DNA of 64,000 nt from an uncultured Dorea sp. (GTDB taxonomy: Bacteria > Bacillota > Clostridia > Lachnospirales > Lachnospiraceae): contig CANTDX010000002.1 in assembly GCA_947652615.1 (NCBI GenBank), positions 1-64,000 on the forward strand. Direction: 5' to 3'. The notes below the pieces were generated by a model that was not told the origin of the DNA, did not search any database, and saw only the letters and a program-made list of their open reading frames with translations. The translations under genes and the position numbers were made by a program. Positions 24,920 through 33,985 of this stretch are shown piece after piece (the stretch's first letter is position 1; every line of letters starts with the position of its first letter).

Positions 24920-26566
24920 ATGAGAATATATAATGGAAAAAGCGTATTTAGCGGTATTGCGATCGGTAAGATCTGTGTATATAAGAAAGACGAGCAGCAG
25001 GTTAAGCGAGTGAAGATTTCAGATATAGAAGAAGAACTTGCACGCTTTGCGGCAGCGAAGGAAGAGGCGGCCAGACAGCTTCAAGAGCTGTATAATAAGG
25101 CTTTGAAGGAAGTGGGAGAGGCGAATGCCACCATATTTGAAGTGCATCAGATGATGCTTGAGGATGTGGATTACAATGAATCGGTGGAAAATATCGTGCG
25201 CAGCCAAGAGGTGAATGTGGAATATGCGGTTGCGGCAACGGGAGATAATTTTTCCAGGATGTTTGCGGCGATGGATGATGATTACATGCGGGAACGTGCG
25301 GCGGATGTCAGGGATATTTCCGAGAGAATTCTGACGATATTGAATGGAGACGGAGAACACAGGGCGGTGACAGAGGAACCTTCGATCATCGTGGCAGACG
25401 ATCTGGCGCCGTCAGAGACGGTGCAGCTTGATAAGGATATGGTGCTGTCATTTGTGACCGTTCATGGGTCTACGAATTCCCACACTGCGATTCTGGCGAG
25501 GATGATGGGGATCCCGGCGTTAGTCAATACAGCTCTGCCGATGGATGAGACGGTGGACGGTAAGCTTGGCATTGTGGACGGCGGAACCGGAAGGATCTAT
25601 GTGGATCCTGATGAGAAGATCCTGGCTGAAATGACGAAAAGGCAGCAGGAGGAATTAAAAAAGAAGGAATTGCTTCAGACATTGAAGGGCAGAGAGAATG
25701 TTACACTTGACGGTCAGAAAGTGATGCTGTATGCTAACATTGGAAATATCAAAGACTTGGCGATGGTAATGCAGAACGATGCGGAAGGGATCGGTCTGTT
25801 CCGCAGCGAATTCATTTATCTTGAAAAGGAAGATTACCCGACGGAAGAGGAGCAGTTTCAGATATATAAGCAGGCGGCGGAGACGATGGCGGGAAAGAGA
25901 GTCATTATCCGGACGCTGGATATCGGGGCGGATAAGCAGTGTGATTATTTTGAGATGGAGCATGAGGAGAATCCGGCGCTAGGATATCGTGCGATCCGTA
26001 TCTGTCTGACCAGACCGGAGGTGTTTAAGACGCAGCTTCGGGCATTATTCAGAGCCAGCGCCTTTGGGAAAATTGCAATCATGTATCCTATGATCACCAG
26101 TATTAAGGAGATAAGAAGGATCCAGGAGATCGTATCTGAGGTAAAGGCAGAGTTAGACGCACAGAAGACGCCTTATGGCGAGCCGGAGCAAGGGATCATG
26201 ATCGAGACGCCGGCTGCGGCACTTGTGAGCGATCTGCTTGCCAGAGAAGTGGATTTCTTCAGCATCGGGACCAATGACTTGACGCAGTATACGCTTGCGG
26301 TCGACCGTCAGAATCCGAAGCTCGATGAATTCTATGATCCGCATCATCCGGCTATCCTGCGTATGATCGCTATGGTAGTGGAGAATGCGCATAAGGCGGG
26401 GATATGGGCAGGGATCTGCGGGGAACTCGGAGCGGACCAGACATTGACTGGAGAATTCCTTGCTATGGGAGTGGATGAGCTGTCTGTAGCGCCCGGCAGT
26501 ATCCTTCCGATCCGTAAGATCGTACTGGAGACGAATGTAGGAGAATATAAGGCACGGCATCACTAA
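24920..26566 (+). CDS. ptsI: Phosphoenolpyruvate-protein phosphotransferase (PTS enzyme I)
   Basis: Enzyme I transfers phosphate from PEP to HPr to start PTS sugar uptake; 548 residues, cytoplasmic. N-terminal HPr-binding region, active His188 in VHGSTNSHTAILAR, linker, and PEP-binding barrel with GIGLFRSEFIYL, MYPMITSIKE, FFSIGTNDLTQYTLA and GICGELGAD. Length is standard (about 540-575). No HPr gene is next to it, unlike many Firmicutes where ptsH precedes it. The Shine-Dalgarno sequence is weak, and translation may be coupled to the HD gene five bases upstream. Confidence 0.94.
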   Translation: MRIYNGKSVFSGIAIGKICVYKKDEQQVKRVKISDIEEELARFAAAKEEAARQLQELYNKALKEVGEANATIFEVHQMMLEDVDYNESVENIVRSQEVNVEYAVAATGDNFSRMFAAMDDDYMRERAADVRDISERILTILNGDGEHRAVTEEPSIIVADDLAPSETVQLDKDMVLSFVTVHGSTNSHTAILARMMGIPALVNTALPMDETVDGKLGIVDGGTGRIYVDPDEKILAEMTKRQQEELKKKELLQTLKGRENVTLDGQKVMLYANIGNIKDLAMVMQNDAEGIGLFRSEFIYLEKEDYPTEEEQFQIYKQAAETMAGKRVIIRTLDIGADKQCDYFEMEHEENPALGYRAIRICLTRPEVFKTQLRALFRASAFGKIAIMYPMITSIKEIRRIQEIVSEVKAELDAQKTPYGEPEQGIMIETPAAALVSDLLAREVDFFSIGTNDLTQYTLAVDRQNPKLDEFYDPHHPAILRMIAMVVENAHKAGIWAGICGELGADQTLTGEFLAMGVDELSVAPGSILPIRKIVLETNVGEYKARHH

Positions 26567-26630
26567 TTGTATATTTCCGGGAGGAGAATTCATATACTGT
26601 TAACAAAGGCGAATGTCTGGAGTTATGTAT

Positions 26631-27401
26631 ATGGAAGAGAAGCTTAAGAGATGGAAGAATTACGGGATCCTTGCGCTGACGCTGATGATTGTGCTCGCGG
26701 GATCCTTCAAGTATATTTCCGGTTTTTCGACGGTTTCCGGCAATGTGAACGGTAAGGAGATGCCGATCTGTTCTGTGGAGACCGGTAAGAGAGCGGTTGC
26801 ACTGTCGTTTGAGACAGCCTGGGGTGACGAGGATATCCGGCAAATTCTGGATATATTGAAAATACATGGGATCCATGCGACGTTTTTTGTGACCGGCGAC
26901 TGGGTGGAGAAATACCCGGAGCTTGCAGGTATGATCAAGGAAGAGGGTCATGACCTTGCCAATCACAGTAAGAGCCATAAGAGTATGGTGGAGATGGATG
27001 AAGAGCAGCAGCGTGCGGAGATCATGGAGGTTCATGAGAAGGTGAAAGCGCTGACGGGTGCGGATATGCAGCTATTCCGCCTGCCCTATGATAGTTATGA
27101 TGATTCCCTGATCCGGGTGATAGAGGCATGCGGTTATTATCCGATCCAATGGTCGATTGACAGTCTCGATTGGAAGGATTACGGAGCGAAGCAGATCGCG
27201 AAGACGGTATTGAAGGATGAGAATCTGAAGAACGGAGCGATCATCCGGCTTCACAGCGGAACGAAATACACGGCCAAGGCTCTGGAGAAGCTGATCAATG
27301 GTCTGGAGAAGAAGGGATATCGGCTGGTTCCGGTGTCGGAATTGATCTATAAGGAAGGGTATCATCTGGATGCCGCGGGACGGCAGATGAAGGATCGGTA
27401 A
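26631..27401 (+). CDS. Polysaccharide deacetylase, sporulation PdaB-like
   Basis: 256-residue NodB-domain protein anchored by an N-terminal helix (YGILALTLMIVLAGSFKYI). Motifs: ALSFETAWGDED (motif 1), HDLANHSKSHKSM (metal histidines), RLPYDSYDDS (motif 3), WSIDSLDWKDYG and IIRLHSG. The first motif carries Glu-Thr where NodB enzymes have Asp-Asp/Ala, so the usual catalytic-base aspartate is replaced by glutamate; this may lower or alter activity. ATG 26631 is chosen because GGAG lies eight bases upstream; ATGs at 26613 and 26625 are alternatives. It probably deacetylates peptidoglycan during sporulation (inference). Confidence 0.87.
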   Translation: MEEKLKRWKNYGILALTLMIVLAGSFKYISGFSTVSGNVNGKEMPICSVETGKRAVALSFETAWGDEDIRQILDILKIHGIHATFFVTGDWVEKYPELAGMIKEEGHDLANHSKSHKSMVEMDEEQQRAEIMEVHEKVKALTGADMQLFRLPYDSYDDSLIRVIEACGYYPIQWSIDSLDWKDYGAKQIAKTVLKDENLKNGAIIRLHSGTKYTAKALEKLINGLEKKGYRLVPVSELIYKEGYHLDAAGRQMKDR

Positions 27402-27423
27402 TAGGAGAAGAAAGGAAGAGACG

Positions 27424-27669
27424 ATGGATAACAGGGTATCGGTGATCAGTATCATTATTAAGGAGGAAGAGTCGGCGGGTGCAGTCAATGAACTGCTCCA
27501 TGAATTCCGGCAGTATGTAGTCGGACGTATGGGGATTCCCTACAGAGAACGGGGAGTGTCGATTATCAGTGTGGTACTGGATGCGCCCGGGGACGCAACC
27601 AGTTCACTGTCCGGCAAGCTTGGGATGCTCAGCGGAGTCAGCGCGAAGACGCTGACGGCGAAGATGTAG
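27424..27669 (+). CDS. TM1266-family iron-only hydrogenase system putative regulator
   Basis: 81-residue ACT-like small protein: VSVISIIIKEEESAGAVNELL, YVVGRMGIPYRERGVSIIS and GKLGMLSGVSAKTLTAKM fit the TM1266 group found next to HydE/HydG/HydF genes. No hydrogenase maturation gene is nearby here. AGAAAGGAAGAG precedes the start. It is convergent with pduL, six bases apart. Confidence 0.85.
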   Translation: MDNRVSVISIIIKEEESAGAVNELLHEFRQYVVGRMGIPYRERGVSIISVVLDAPGDATSSLSGKLGMLSGVSAKTLTAKM

Positions 27670-27675
27670 CGTAAG

Positions 27676-28320
27676 TCAGAAGCGGTTGATTCCGTTCTGC
27701 AGTTCTTCCGCCCACTTCTGTAAATTATATGTACGTCCGCCAAAGAGCTTCAGAAGCGCTCCGGTCGGATTATTCTCATTGGCGAAGGCATTGGCTTCGT
27801 CGGTATCTACATGCATGGCAAGTGCGAAGTTCGGATGGACGCGGACTACTACATCGGCGAAGATCAGGGAGCGTTCGAAGCTCTCCATGATCACGAATAC
27901 TTCGTCGTTGTCCTTCACGTTGAGCTGGATTGCCTGGACGGGAGTCATGTGGATATGGCGTTTGGCGACGATCACACCGTGGTCCAGTTCGATCTGGCCG
28001 AACGGACCTTCTAAGATGCAGCCGGGAGTATCCTTCGTATCTCCGGACTGACGGATGATACCGGGGATCCCTAGCTTGCGGGAATCGGTCATGGAGATCT
28101 CCACCTGTGTCTCGTTACGGAAAGGTCCCAGAACGGCAACATTCTCAAAGGAGCTCTTCGGGCCTCTCACGGCAAGCCGTTCTTCGCAGACGTACTGTCC
28201 GGGCTGGCTTAATTCAGCCTTGAAGGTCAGTTCCTTCCCTTCTCCGAATAATATATCAAAATCTTCCCGGCACAGATGGATGTGCCGCGCGCTTGTCTCA
28301 ATTGGAATTGCAAGTCCCAT
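27676..28320 (-). CDS. pduL: Phosphate propanoyltransferase (PduL)
   Basis: 214-residue enzyme that interconverts acyl-CoA and acyl phosphate, supplying acetyl- or propionyl-phosphate for ATP formation. Zinc-binding signatures SARHIHLCREDFD and VAKRHIHMTPVQA, together with VRGPKSSFENVAVLGPFR, are specific for PduL. GAGGTGATAAGACT precedes the ATG. No microcompartment shell genes are near, and no N-terminal encapsulation helix is apparent, so it probably acts as the general cytoplasmic phosphotransacylase. Confidence 0.93.
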   Translation of the reverse strand: MGLAIPIETSARHIHLCREDFDILFGEGKELTFKAELSQPGQYVCEERLAVRGPKSSFENVAVLGPFRNETQVEISMTDSRKLGIPGIIRQSGDTKDTPGCILEGPFGQIELDHGVIVAKRHIHMTPVQAIQLNVKDNDEVFVIMESFERSLIFADVVVRVHPNFALAMHVDTDEANAFANENNPTGALLKLFGGRTYNLQKWAEELQNGINRF

Positions 28321-28367
28321 AGTCTTATCACCTCATTCGTAGGATTCATTGCTTGAACAGCAATCTC

Positions 28368-28396
28368 ATTTTAACAAATATAAAATTCTTTTTCAA
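28368..28396 (-). promoter_or_regulatory. Promoter of pduL
   Basis: Minus-strand TTGAAA (28396-28391) and TAAAAT (28373-28368), 17 bases apart, ending 48 bases before the start. Confidence 0.6.
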
Positions 28397-28474
28397 TGTA
28401 TGGCTTCCATTTTGCCTGGAAATATCTTATAATTAATTAAAATGGTATCTATAATGAAGAAGGAGGATATTCTG

Positions 28475-28681
28475 GTGAGAGATATATGGGAAAGCATTAA
28501 GGAATTTTTCGGAAGGGACTGGACGCCGGCAGAGAAGGTGCTGGTGATCCTGTGCTGCATTCTGTTCGGCGTGATCAAGGGATTCTGCCTTGCCCCCATC
28601 AAGAGAGGCATTAGCTGCGGCAACAACAACGGCAACTCTTATATGTCAGGAGCGGACGGAAGCTGGGAAGAGGCCGAATAG
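28475..28681 (+). CDS. Small membrane protein (68 aa)
   Basis: Short protein starting at GTG 28475, eight bases after AGGAGG, MRDIWESIKEFFGRDWTPAE, then one hydrophobic helix (KVLVILCCILFGVIKGFCLA) and a hydrophilic tail rich in Gly, Asn and Ser (GNNNGNSYMSGADG). Two in-frame ATGs upstream (28442, 28454) precede the Shine-Dalgarno site and are less likely. A TATAAT lies at 28428-28433. I recognise no family. It lies between pduL (divergent) and glnA. Confidence 0.7.
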   Translation: MRDIWESIKEFFGRDWTPAEKVLVILCCILFGVIKGFCLAPIKRGISCGNNNGNSYMSGADGSWEEAE

Positions 28682-28684
28682 AAG

Positions 28685-28714
28685 TTGACAAACTGCATAT
28701 TTTTATTCTATAAT
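28685..28714 (+). promoter_or_regulatory. Promoter of glnA
   Basis: Perfect TTGACA (28685-28690) and TATAAT (28709-28714), 18 bases apart, directly after the stop of the small membrane protein. Confidence 0.78.
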
Positions 28715-28731
28715 CAATGAGACAAAACAAA

Positions 28732-28766
28732 GGCGTTTTCATCATGGCATGAGAACGCCCATTTTT
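28732..28766 (+). promoter_or_regulatory. Terminator-like leader hairpin of glnA
   Basis: GGCGTTTTCAT (28732-28742) pairs with ATGAGAACGCC (28749-28759), one G-U pair, around a six-base loop (CATGGC), followed by ATTTTTA. It lies between the glnA promoter and its start codon, so glnA transcripts must read through it. An ANTAR protein is encoded directly after glnA; ANTAR targets are hexaloop hairpins, with G at loop position 4 as here but normally A at position 1, where this has C. Confidence 0.6.
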
Positions 28767-28790
28767 ATACCATCCTGGAGGGAGATATAT

Positions 28791-30122
28791 ATGAATCACT
28801 ATACACGAAAGGATATCTTAAGATTAGTGGAAGAAGAGGACGTGGGCTTTATCCGGCTGCAGTTCACGGATATCTTCGGTACGATGAAGAATGTCGCCAT
28901 TACGACGAGCCAGCTTGAGAAGGCGCTGGATAACCAGATCATATTCGACGGGTCGTCGATTGAGGGATTTGCGCGAATTGAGGATTCGGATATGTATCTG
29001 TACCCGGATCTTGATACATTTACCATATTTCCGTGGAGGCCGCAGCAAGGCAAGGTGGCAAGGCTGATCTGCGATGTCTATAAGCCGGACGGGAGTATCT
29101 TCGAGAGTGACCCGAGATATATTCTGAAGAAGGTGCTGTCAGAGGCGAAGGCTTCGGGGTATGACTTCAATGTGGGGCCGGAATGTGAGTTCTTCCTGTT
29201 CCATGCGGATGAGGACGGGAGGCCGACCACTCTGTCACATGAGAGAGCAACGTATTTTGACGTGGGTCCCCTCGACTTGGGGGAGAATGCAAGACGCGAT
29301 ATGGTGCTGACCTTGGAGGATATGGGATTCGTGATAGAGGCGTCCCATCATGAGATCGCTCCTGCGCAGCACGAGATTGACCTGCAGTACGGCGAGGCGC
29401 TGGAGATGGCGGATAACATCATGACATTTAAGATGGTGGCGAAGACGATTGCGAAGCGGCACGGCCTGCACGCTACATTTATGCCCAAGCCCAAGTACGG
29501 GATCAGCGGTTCCGGGATGCATATCAATATGTCCCTGCACAGGGACGGGGTCAATGTATTCGCGGACGCAAAGGATGAGAGGGGATTGAGCCGGGAGGCG
29601 TATTATTTTATCGGCGGACTCATGAAGCATATGAAAGCGGTCAGCTTCATCACGAATCCGATTGTGAATTCTTATAAGAGGCTGGTACCGGGGTATGAAG
29701 CTCCTGTTTATATTGCATGGTCGGCTAAGAACCGGACGCCGCTCTTGCGGATTCCGGCAGTCAAGGGGACATCGGCAAGAGTGGAGCTTAGAAGTCCGGA
29801 TCCGACCGCGAATCCGTATCTTGCCCTTGCGGTATGTCTGGCAGCAGGTATGGAGGGAATCAGGCAGGAGATCTTACCGCCGGCCAGCATTGACTGTAAT
29901 ATCTTCGAGATGACGGAAGAGCAGAGGGAGAGAGCCGGGATAGAGAAGCTGCCTGGAAGTCTCCTGGAGGCGGCAGGGGAATTCAAGAAGGATCCGTATA
30001 TCCAGTCTGTACTTGGGGAAGATCTGTCAAGGAAGCTGATCCAGGCGAAGGAGAAGGAGTATGCGGATTACCGTGCACAGGTTACAGAGTGGGAGATTGG
30101 AAGGTATCTGCATCGGATGTAG
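28791..30122 (+). CDS. glnA: Glutamine synthetase type I
   Basis: 443-residue GSI enzyme condensing ammonia and glutamate with ATP; dodecameric, cytoplasmic. N-terminal VGFIRLQFTDIFGTMKNVAI and FDGSSIEGF, metal-ligand NVGPECEFFLF, ASHHEIAPAQHEID, nucleotide site GISGSGMHINMSL and KRLVPGYEAPVYIAWSAKNR. Length fits the short GSI-alpha form of Firmicutes; the adenylylation tyrosine region of GSI-beta is not apparent. ATG 28791 follows GGAGGGAG; the upstream reading is leader. A 19-base gap separates it from the ANTAR gene. Confidence 0.95.
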   Translation: MNHYTRKDILRLVEEEDVGFIRLQFTDIFGTMKNVAITTSQLEKALDNQIIFDGSSIEGFARIEDSDMYLYPDLDTFTIFPWRPQQGKVARLICDVYKPDGSIFESDPRYILKKVLSEAKASGYDFNVGPECEFFLFHADEDGRPTTLSHERATYFDVGPLDLGENARRDMVLTLEDMGFVIEASHHEIAPAQHEIDLQYGEALEMADNIMTFKMVAKTIAKRHGLHATFMPKPKYGISGSGMHINMSLHRDGVNVFADAKDERGLSREAYYFIGGLMKHMKAVSFITNPIVNSYKRLVPGYEAPVYIAWSAKNRTPLLRIPAVKGTSARVELRSPDPTANPYLALAVCLAAGMEGIRQEILPPASIDCNIFEMTEEQRERAGIEKLPGSLLEAAGEFKKDPYIQSVLGEDLSRKLIQAKEKEYADYRAQVTEWEIGRYLHRM

Positions 30123-30141
30123 GACGGCAGGGGGTGTGAGT

Positions 30142-30690
30142 TTGGTTAGTATTATAGTTGCATTTCCCAATAGGGATAATGCGGCCAAGATTCGCAACCT
30201 GATAGTGCGCGGCGGGATGGATGTCACCGGAGTCTGCACGGCAGGCGCACAAGCACTGCAATATGCAGATATGGCAGATGAGGGAATCGTGGTGTGCGGG
30301 TATAAGTTGAAGGATATGATGTATACGGAGCTTCGGGAGTATCTGCCTGGTGATTTCGAGATGCTTCTGGTAGCATCCTCGGATAAATGGACCGGGGGCG
30401 CTATGGAAGGCGTGATCGGTCTGTCCATGCCGGTCAAGGCGTATGATCTGATGAATACCCTGGAAATGATGCACCGCACCATAGAGCAGAGGCGTAAGAG
30501 GCGGAAATTAGAGCAGAAGAACCGGAATTCCCAGCAGAAAGCGGTGATAACGAAGGCGAAGGAGCTGCTGATGAGCCGCAACAATATGTCGGAGGCGGAA
30601 GCCCACAGATATCTGCAGAAGAGCAGTATGGACAGCGGTACGAATATGGTCGAGACGGCGGAGATGGTTTTGAGCGTTATGACAGAGTAG
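30142..30690 (+). CDS. ANTAR domain-containing response regulator
   Basis: 182-residue RNA-binding antiterminator. A receiver-like domain (VSIIVAFPNRDNAAKIRNLIV) lacks an evident phosphoacceptor aspartate: the usual beta3 position reads DEGIVVCGYKL. A coiled linker (RRKRRKLEQKNRN) leads to the ANTAR three-helix domain (AVITKAKELLMSRNNMSEAEAHRYLQKSSMDSGTNMVETAEMVL). The start is TTG 30142 behind GGGG; GTG 30136 is an alternative. Next to glnA, it probably controls nitrogen genes by antitermination at the glnA leader hairpin (inference). Confidence 0.87.
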   Translation: MVSIIVAFPNRDNAAKIRNLIVRGGMDVTGVCTAGAQALQYADMADEGIVVCGYKLKDMMYTELREYLPGDFEMLLVASSDKWTGGAMEGVIGLSMPVKAYDLMNTLEMMHRTIEQRRKRRKLEQKNRNSQQKAVITKAKELLMSRNNMSEAEAHRYLQKSSMDSGTNMVETAEMVLSVMTE

Positions 30691-30718
30691 GAATAGAGAA
30701 GGAAAGGAAGTTTGAGAG

Positions 30719-31702
30719 ATGAGATTTACGAAGATGCATGGATTAGGAAATGATTATGTCTATGTGAATTGTTTTAAAGAGAAGGTGGAGAATCCGGCGG
30801 AAGCGGCGAGATATGTAAGCGACAGACATTTCGGGATCGGATCGGATGGTTTGATCCTGATCTGTCCGTCAGAGAAGGCGGATTTCGAGATGGTGATGTA
30901 TAACGCAGACGGCTCCCGCAGCGAGATGTGCGGGAATGGAATCCGCTGTGTTGCAAAGTATGTCTATGACTATGGTCTTACGGATAAGACCAGTATATCG
31001 GTTGAGACACTGGGCGGTATCAAATATCTGGATCTGACGGTGGAAGACGGCAAGGCCGTGCAGATCAGAGTAGATATGGGGATGCCGGAGCTTAGGGCGG
31101 AGAGAATACCGATTCTCTTCGAGGTTCCGGAGGAATGTACGCCGGATGAAGCTGCGGTGTTAGGAGAAGAAGTATTCGGCGATAATGAACAGTTTGTGGG
31201 GCAGGAAGCCATGGAGCCTGCAGCGGATGCAGGAGAGCAGTCTGCAGATGCGGGAGATCAAGATAAAGTGGTAATCGATGAACCGATCGTGGTGGACGGG
31301 ATGGAATATAAGATCACAGGTGTATCCATGGGCAATCCGCATGCGGTAGTATTCCTGGAAGATGTGGAGAAATTGGATATCGACAGGATCGGGCCGAAGT
31401 TCGAGAATCATGAGAGATTCCCCCACAGGATCAATACGGAATTCGTCCGTGTGATCGACAGGGAGACCATAGAGATGCGCGTGTGGGAGCGCGGCTCCGG
31501 AGAAACGCTTGCCTGCGGAACAGGGGCCTGCGCCGCAGCCGTGGCAAGTATTCTTAACGGACTTGCCGAGCGGAAGGTTACGGTGAAGCTGTCAGGCGGA
31601 AGCCTGCTGATCGAATGGGATGAAGAGAGCGGCAAGGTCTATATGACAGGACCGGCGGTGACGGTATTCGAGGGAGAGATTGAGCTTCCGGCCGGAATGT
31701 AG
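30719..31702 (+). CDS. dapF: Diaminopimelate epimerase with acidic insertion
   Basis: Converts LL- to meso-diaminopimelate for lysine and cell wall. Catalytic Cys71 ([13 protein letters not shown]) and Cys266 ([12 protein letters not shown]) are present. At 327 residues it is about 50 longer than typical. The excess is an acidic segment at residues 138-192, containing [21 protein letters not shown] with a repeated ADAG-Q unit, between the two lobes. Next gene is dapL, whose product supplies its substrate. The start is ATG 30719 after GGAAGG. Confidence 0.93.
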   Translation: MRFTKMHGLGNDYVYVNCFKEKVENPAEAARYVSDRHFGIGSDGLILICPSEKADFEMVMYNADGSRSEMCGNGIRCVAKYVYDYGLTDKTSISVETLGGIKYLDLTVEDGKAVQIRVDMGMPELRAERIPILFEVPEECTPDEAAVLGEEVFGDNEQFVGQEAMEPAADAGEQSADAGDQDKVVIDEPIVVDGMEYKITGVSMGNPHAVVFLEDVEKLDIDRIGPKFENHERFPHRINTEFVRVIDRETIEMRVWERGSGETLACGTGACAAAVASILNGLAERKVTVKLSGGSLLIEWDEESGKVYMTGPAVTVFEGEIELPAGM

Positions 31703-31771
31703 AATGACGGTTTCAGTTGTGCCAGGCAAAGGCTTTGGCGTCTGGCGGGTCTTTAAAAAGGAGGAAGACAT

Positions 31772-32986
31772 ATGTTTAAAGTGAATGAAGATTATCTGAA
31801 ATTACCGGGCAGTTATTTATTTTCAACCATAGGAAAGAAGGTAGCGGCATTCCAGGCGGCGAACCCGGATAAGAGTATCATCCGTCTTGGAATCGGTGAC
31901 GTGACGCAGCCGCTCGCGCCTGCGATCATAGAGGCGCTGCACAGTGCGGTGGACGAGATGGCGCATGCGGAGACATTTCATGGTTATGCGCCGGATCTTG
32001 GTTATGAGTTCTTGAGAAACGCCATGGCGAAGAATGATTATCAGGACAGAGGGTGTGATATCAAGGCGGATGAGGTGTTCATCTCGGACGGAGCCAAGTG
32101 CGATTCCGGCAATATCCAGGAGATCTTCGCGAAGGATAATAAGATCGCCGTATGCGACCCGGTCTATCCGGTCTATGTGGATACGAATGTGATGGCGGGG
32201 CGTACCGGAACCTATGATACGGATAAGGAGACCTGGAGCGATGTGATCTATATGCCGTGTACGGAGGAGACGGATTTTGCGCCGGAGCTTCCGAAAGAGA
32301 CGCCGGACATCATCTATCTGTGTTTCCCCAATAATCCGACCGGGTCCACCATCACGAAGGCGCAGCTTCAGGAATGGGTGGATTATGCCAACAAGGTCGG
32401 AGCGGTCATTATCTATGACGCAGCCTATGAGGCATACATTTCCCAGGAGGATGTACCGCACAGTATCTACGAGTGCGAGGGGGCGAGAACCTGTGCCGTT
32501 GAGCTTCGAAGCTTCTCGAAGAATGCCGGGTTCACGGGCGTGCGGCTTGGCGCAACGGTGATCCCCAAGGATGTGAAGTGCGGGGAGGTTATGCTTCACT
32601 CTCTGTGGGCGAGACGCCATGGCACCAAATATAACGGAGCGCCGTATATCGTGCAGAAGGCGGGAGAAGCCGTGTATTCCGAAGCAGGGAAAGCGCAGCT
32701 TAAGGAACAGGTCGCGTATTACATGAAGAATGCCAAAGTGATCTATGAAGGATTGAAGGATGCGGGCTATCAGGTGTCGGGCGGGGTGAATGCGCCGTAT
32801 ATCTGGCTTAAGACACCGGCAGGGATGACGTCATGGGAATTCTTCGACCATCTGTTAGAACGCGCGAATGTTGTGGGAACGCCCGGATCAGGGTTTGGAC
32901 CAAGCGGAGAGGGATATTTCCGTCTGACGGCATTCGGGTCTTATGAGAATACTGCTGCGGCGATTGAGAGGATCAAAAGGATCTGA
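31772..32986 (+). CDS. dapL: LL-diaminopimelate aminotransferase
   Basis: PLP enzyme making LL-diaminopimelate directly from tetrahydrodipicolinate, bypassing acylated intermediates; 404 residues. Signatures: [54 protein letters not shown] and the Schiff-base lysine Lys250 in [20 protein letters not shown] precedes ATG. With dapF it forms the terminal steps to meso-DAP. A GC-rich hairpin candidate lies between the genes (about 31721-31750). Confidence 0.95.
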   Translation: MFKVNEDYLKLPGSYLFSTIGKKVAAFQAANPDKSIIRLGIGDVTQPLAPAIIEALHSAVDEMAHAETFHGYAPDLGYEFLRNAMAKNDYQDRGCDIKADEVFISDGAKCDSGNIQEIFAKDNKIAVCDPVYPVYVDTNVMAGRTGTYDTDKETWSDVIYMPCTEETDFAPELPKETPDIIYLCFPNNPTGSTITKAQLQEWVDYANKVGAVIIYDAAYEAYISQEDVPHSIYECEGARTCAVELRSFSKNAGFTGVRLGATVIPKDVKCGEVMLHSLWARRHGTKYNGAPYIVQKAGEAVYSEAGKAQLKEQVAYYMKNAKVIYEGLKDAGYQVSGGVNAPYIWLKTPAGMTSWEFFDHLLERANVVGTPGSGFGPSGEGYFRLTAFGSYENTAAAIERIKRI

Positions 32987-32994
32987 TATAGGAA

Positions 32995-33019
32995 GGCTGT
33001 CTCTGTTGCGGAGACAGCC
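32995..33019. terminator. Hairpin after dapL
   Basis: GGCTGTCTC pairs with GAGACAGCC across seven bases, between the convergent dapL and TDT transporter genes. Weak T content follows. Confidence 0.65.
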
Positions 33020-33032
33020 CGATTTGATTGTA

Positions 33033-33956
33033 TCACTTCTTTGGCCCTGCGAAGATAAACTGCAGGAATCTTACTAACGTATACAGTACGAATACTGCTG
33101 CGATGACCGTCTCGATCAGAACCACATACTTAAGCGCCGGGATCGGTCGTTCCATATTAGCCAGGCATGCCATTGTCTGTTTGGAAGCGATCGCGCTGAT
33201 GACAAATGGGAAGGTGAACGACGCATAGCTTGGGAAAAACGGGAGCTTGAAATACCCGATCGCTTTCACAAGAGCAAACACATACAATACACTTGCCAAT
33301 ACAAACATTGCCATAAGCATTCCGTAGGATTTCGGCATTACAGACTGCACATATCCGGCGATACACAGGCTCGTAGGGGCCGCGTAGATGCAGATCAGCG
33401 GTTTCGCCGGATCGGGGATCTCTGTATACTTGACATAACGGACTGTGACCAGCACAAGCAGTACGAGCAAAGATACGAATCCGAACCAGAACGCGGCGCT
33501 TCCGATACTTAGTTTCTCATAGGCCGGCGCCGTGATCGCCGCGACTGCAATTCCTACATATACGATATAATAGCTTGCGAATACTTTCGGCATCTGAAGC
33601 TTTGCGATGAATTTCACTGTAAAATATATGATCAGAACCACATGCAGCGCGATGGCGAACAGCCAGATGTAATATGCAGCAGGTCCGATGAATGGTTTCA
33701 CATAAGCGCTGAGAAGCATAAGCGCCATGGAAAATGTACCGGATACACTGGCCATGATCGGGTTCTTCATATCTTCCTTTATTGCCGCCGGGAAAAGAAT
33801 CAGCTTAAGCAATATCAGAATCAGCAGAAGGCCCGCTGCAATACCGCATACATAGCGGATACCTTCGGAATAGCTCTGTAAGAGGTTCCCAAGCGCTGCA
33901 AGTCCAAGCATGACGCCGCACAGCGGTATGGGAACTCTTTTGATGATGTCTTTCAT
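33033..33956 (-). CDS. TDT family transporter (TehA/SLAC1-like)
   Basis: 307-residue membrane protein with about ten helices, of the tellurite-resistance/dicarboxylate transporter family. N-terminal IPLCGVMLGLAALGNLL, a central SGTFSMALMLLSAY and the later FFPSYASFTFPFVISAIASKQT are typical. Family members are anion channels or exporters (SLAC1, Mae1, TehA); the ion is not known here. GAGGTAG precedes ATG. It is 29 bases after the C_GCAxxG_C_C gene and cotranscribed with it. Confidence 0.88.
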   Translation of the reverse strand: MKDIIKRVPIPLCGVMLGLAALGNLLQSYSEGIRYVCGIAAGLLLILILLKLILFPAAIKEDMKNPIMASVSGTFSMALMLLSAYVKPFIGPAAYYIWLFAIALHVVLIIYFTVKFIAKLQMPKVFASYYIVYVGIAVAAITAPAYEKLSIGSAAFWFGFVSLLVLLVLVTVRYVKYTEIPDPAKPLICIYAAPTSLCIAGYVQSVMPKSYGMLMAMFVLASVLYVFALVKAIGYFKLPFFPSYASFTFPFVISAIASKQTMACLANMERPIPALKYVVLIETVIAAVFVLYTLVRFLQFIFAGPKK

Positions 33957-33985
33957 TTGATCTACCTCATCTCTCTGTCGTCGGG

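Noticed and set aside
31823..32620. 265-codon frame opposite dapL
   Set aside because: Shadow frame with Arg/Ile-rich composition and no start signal.
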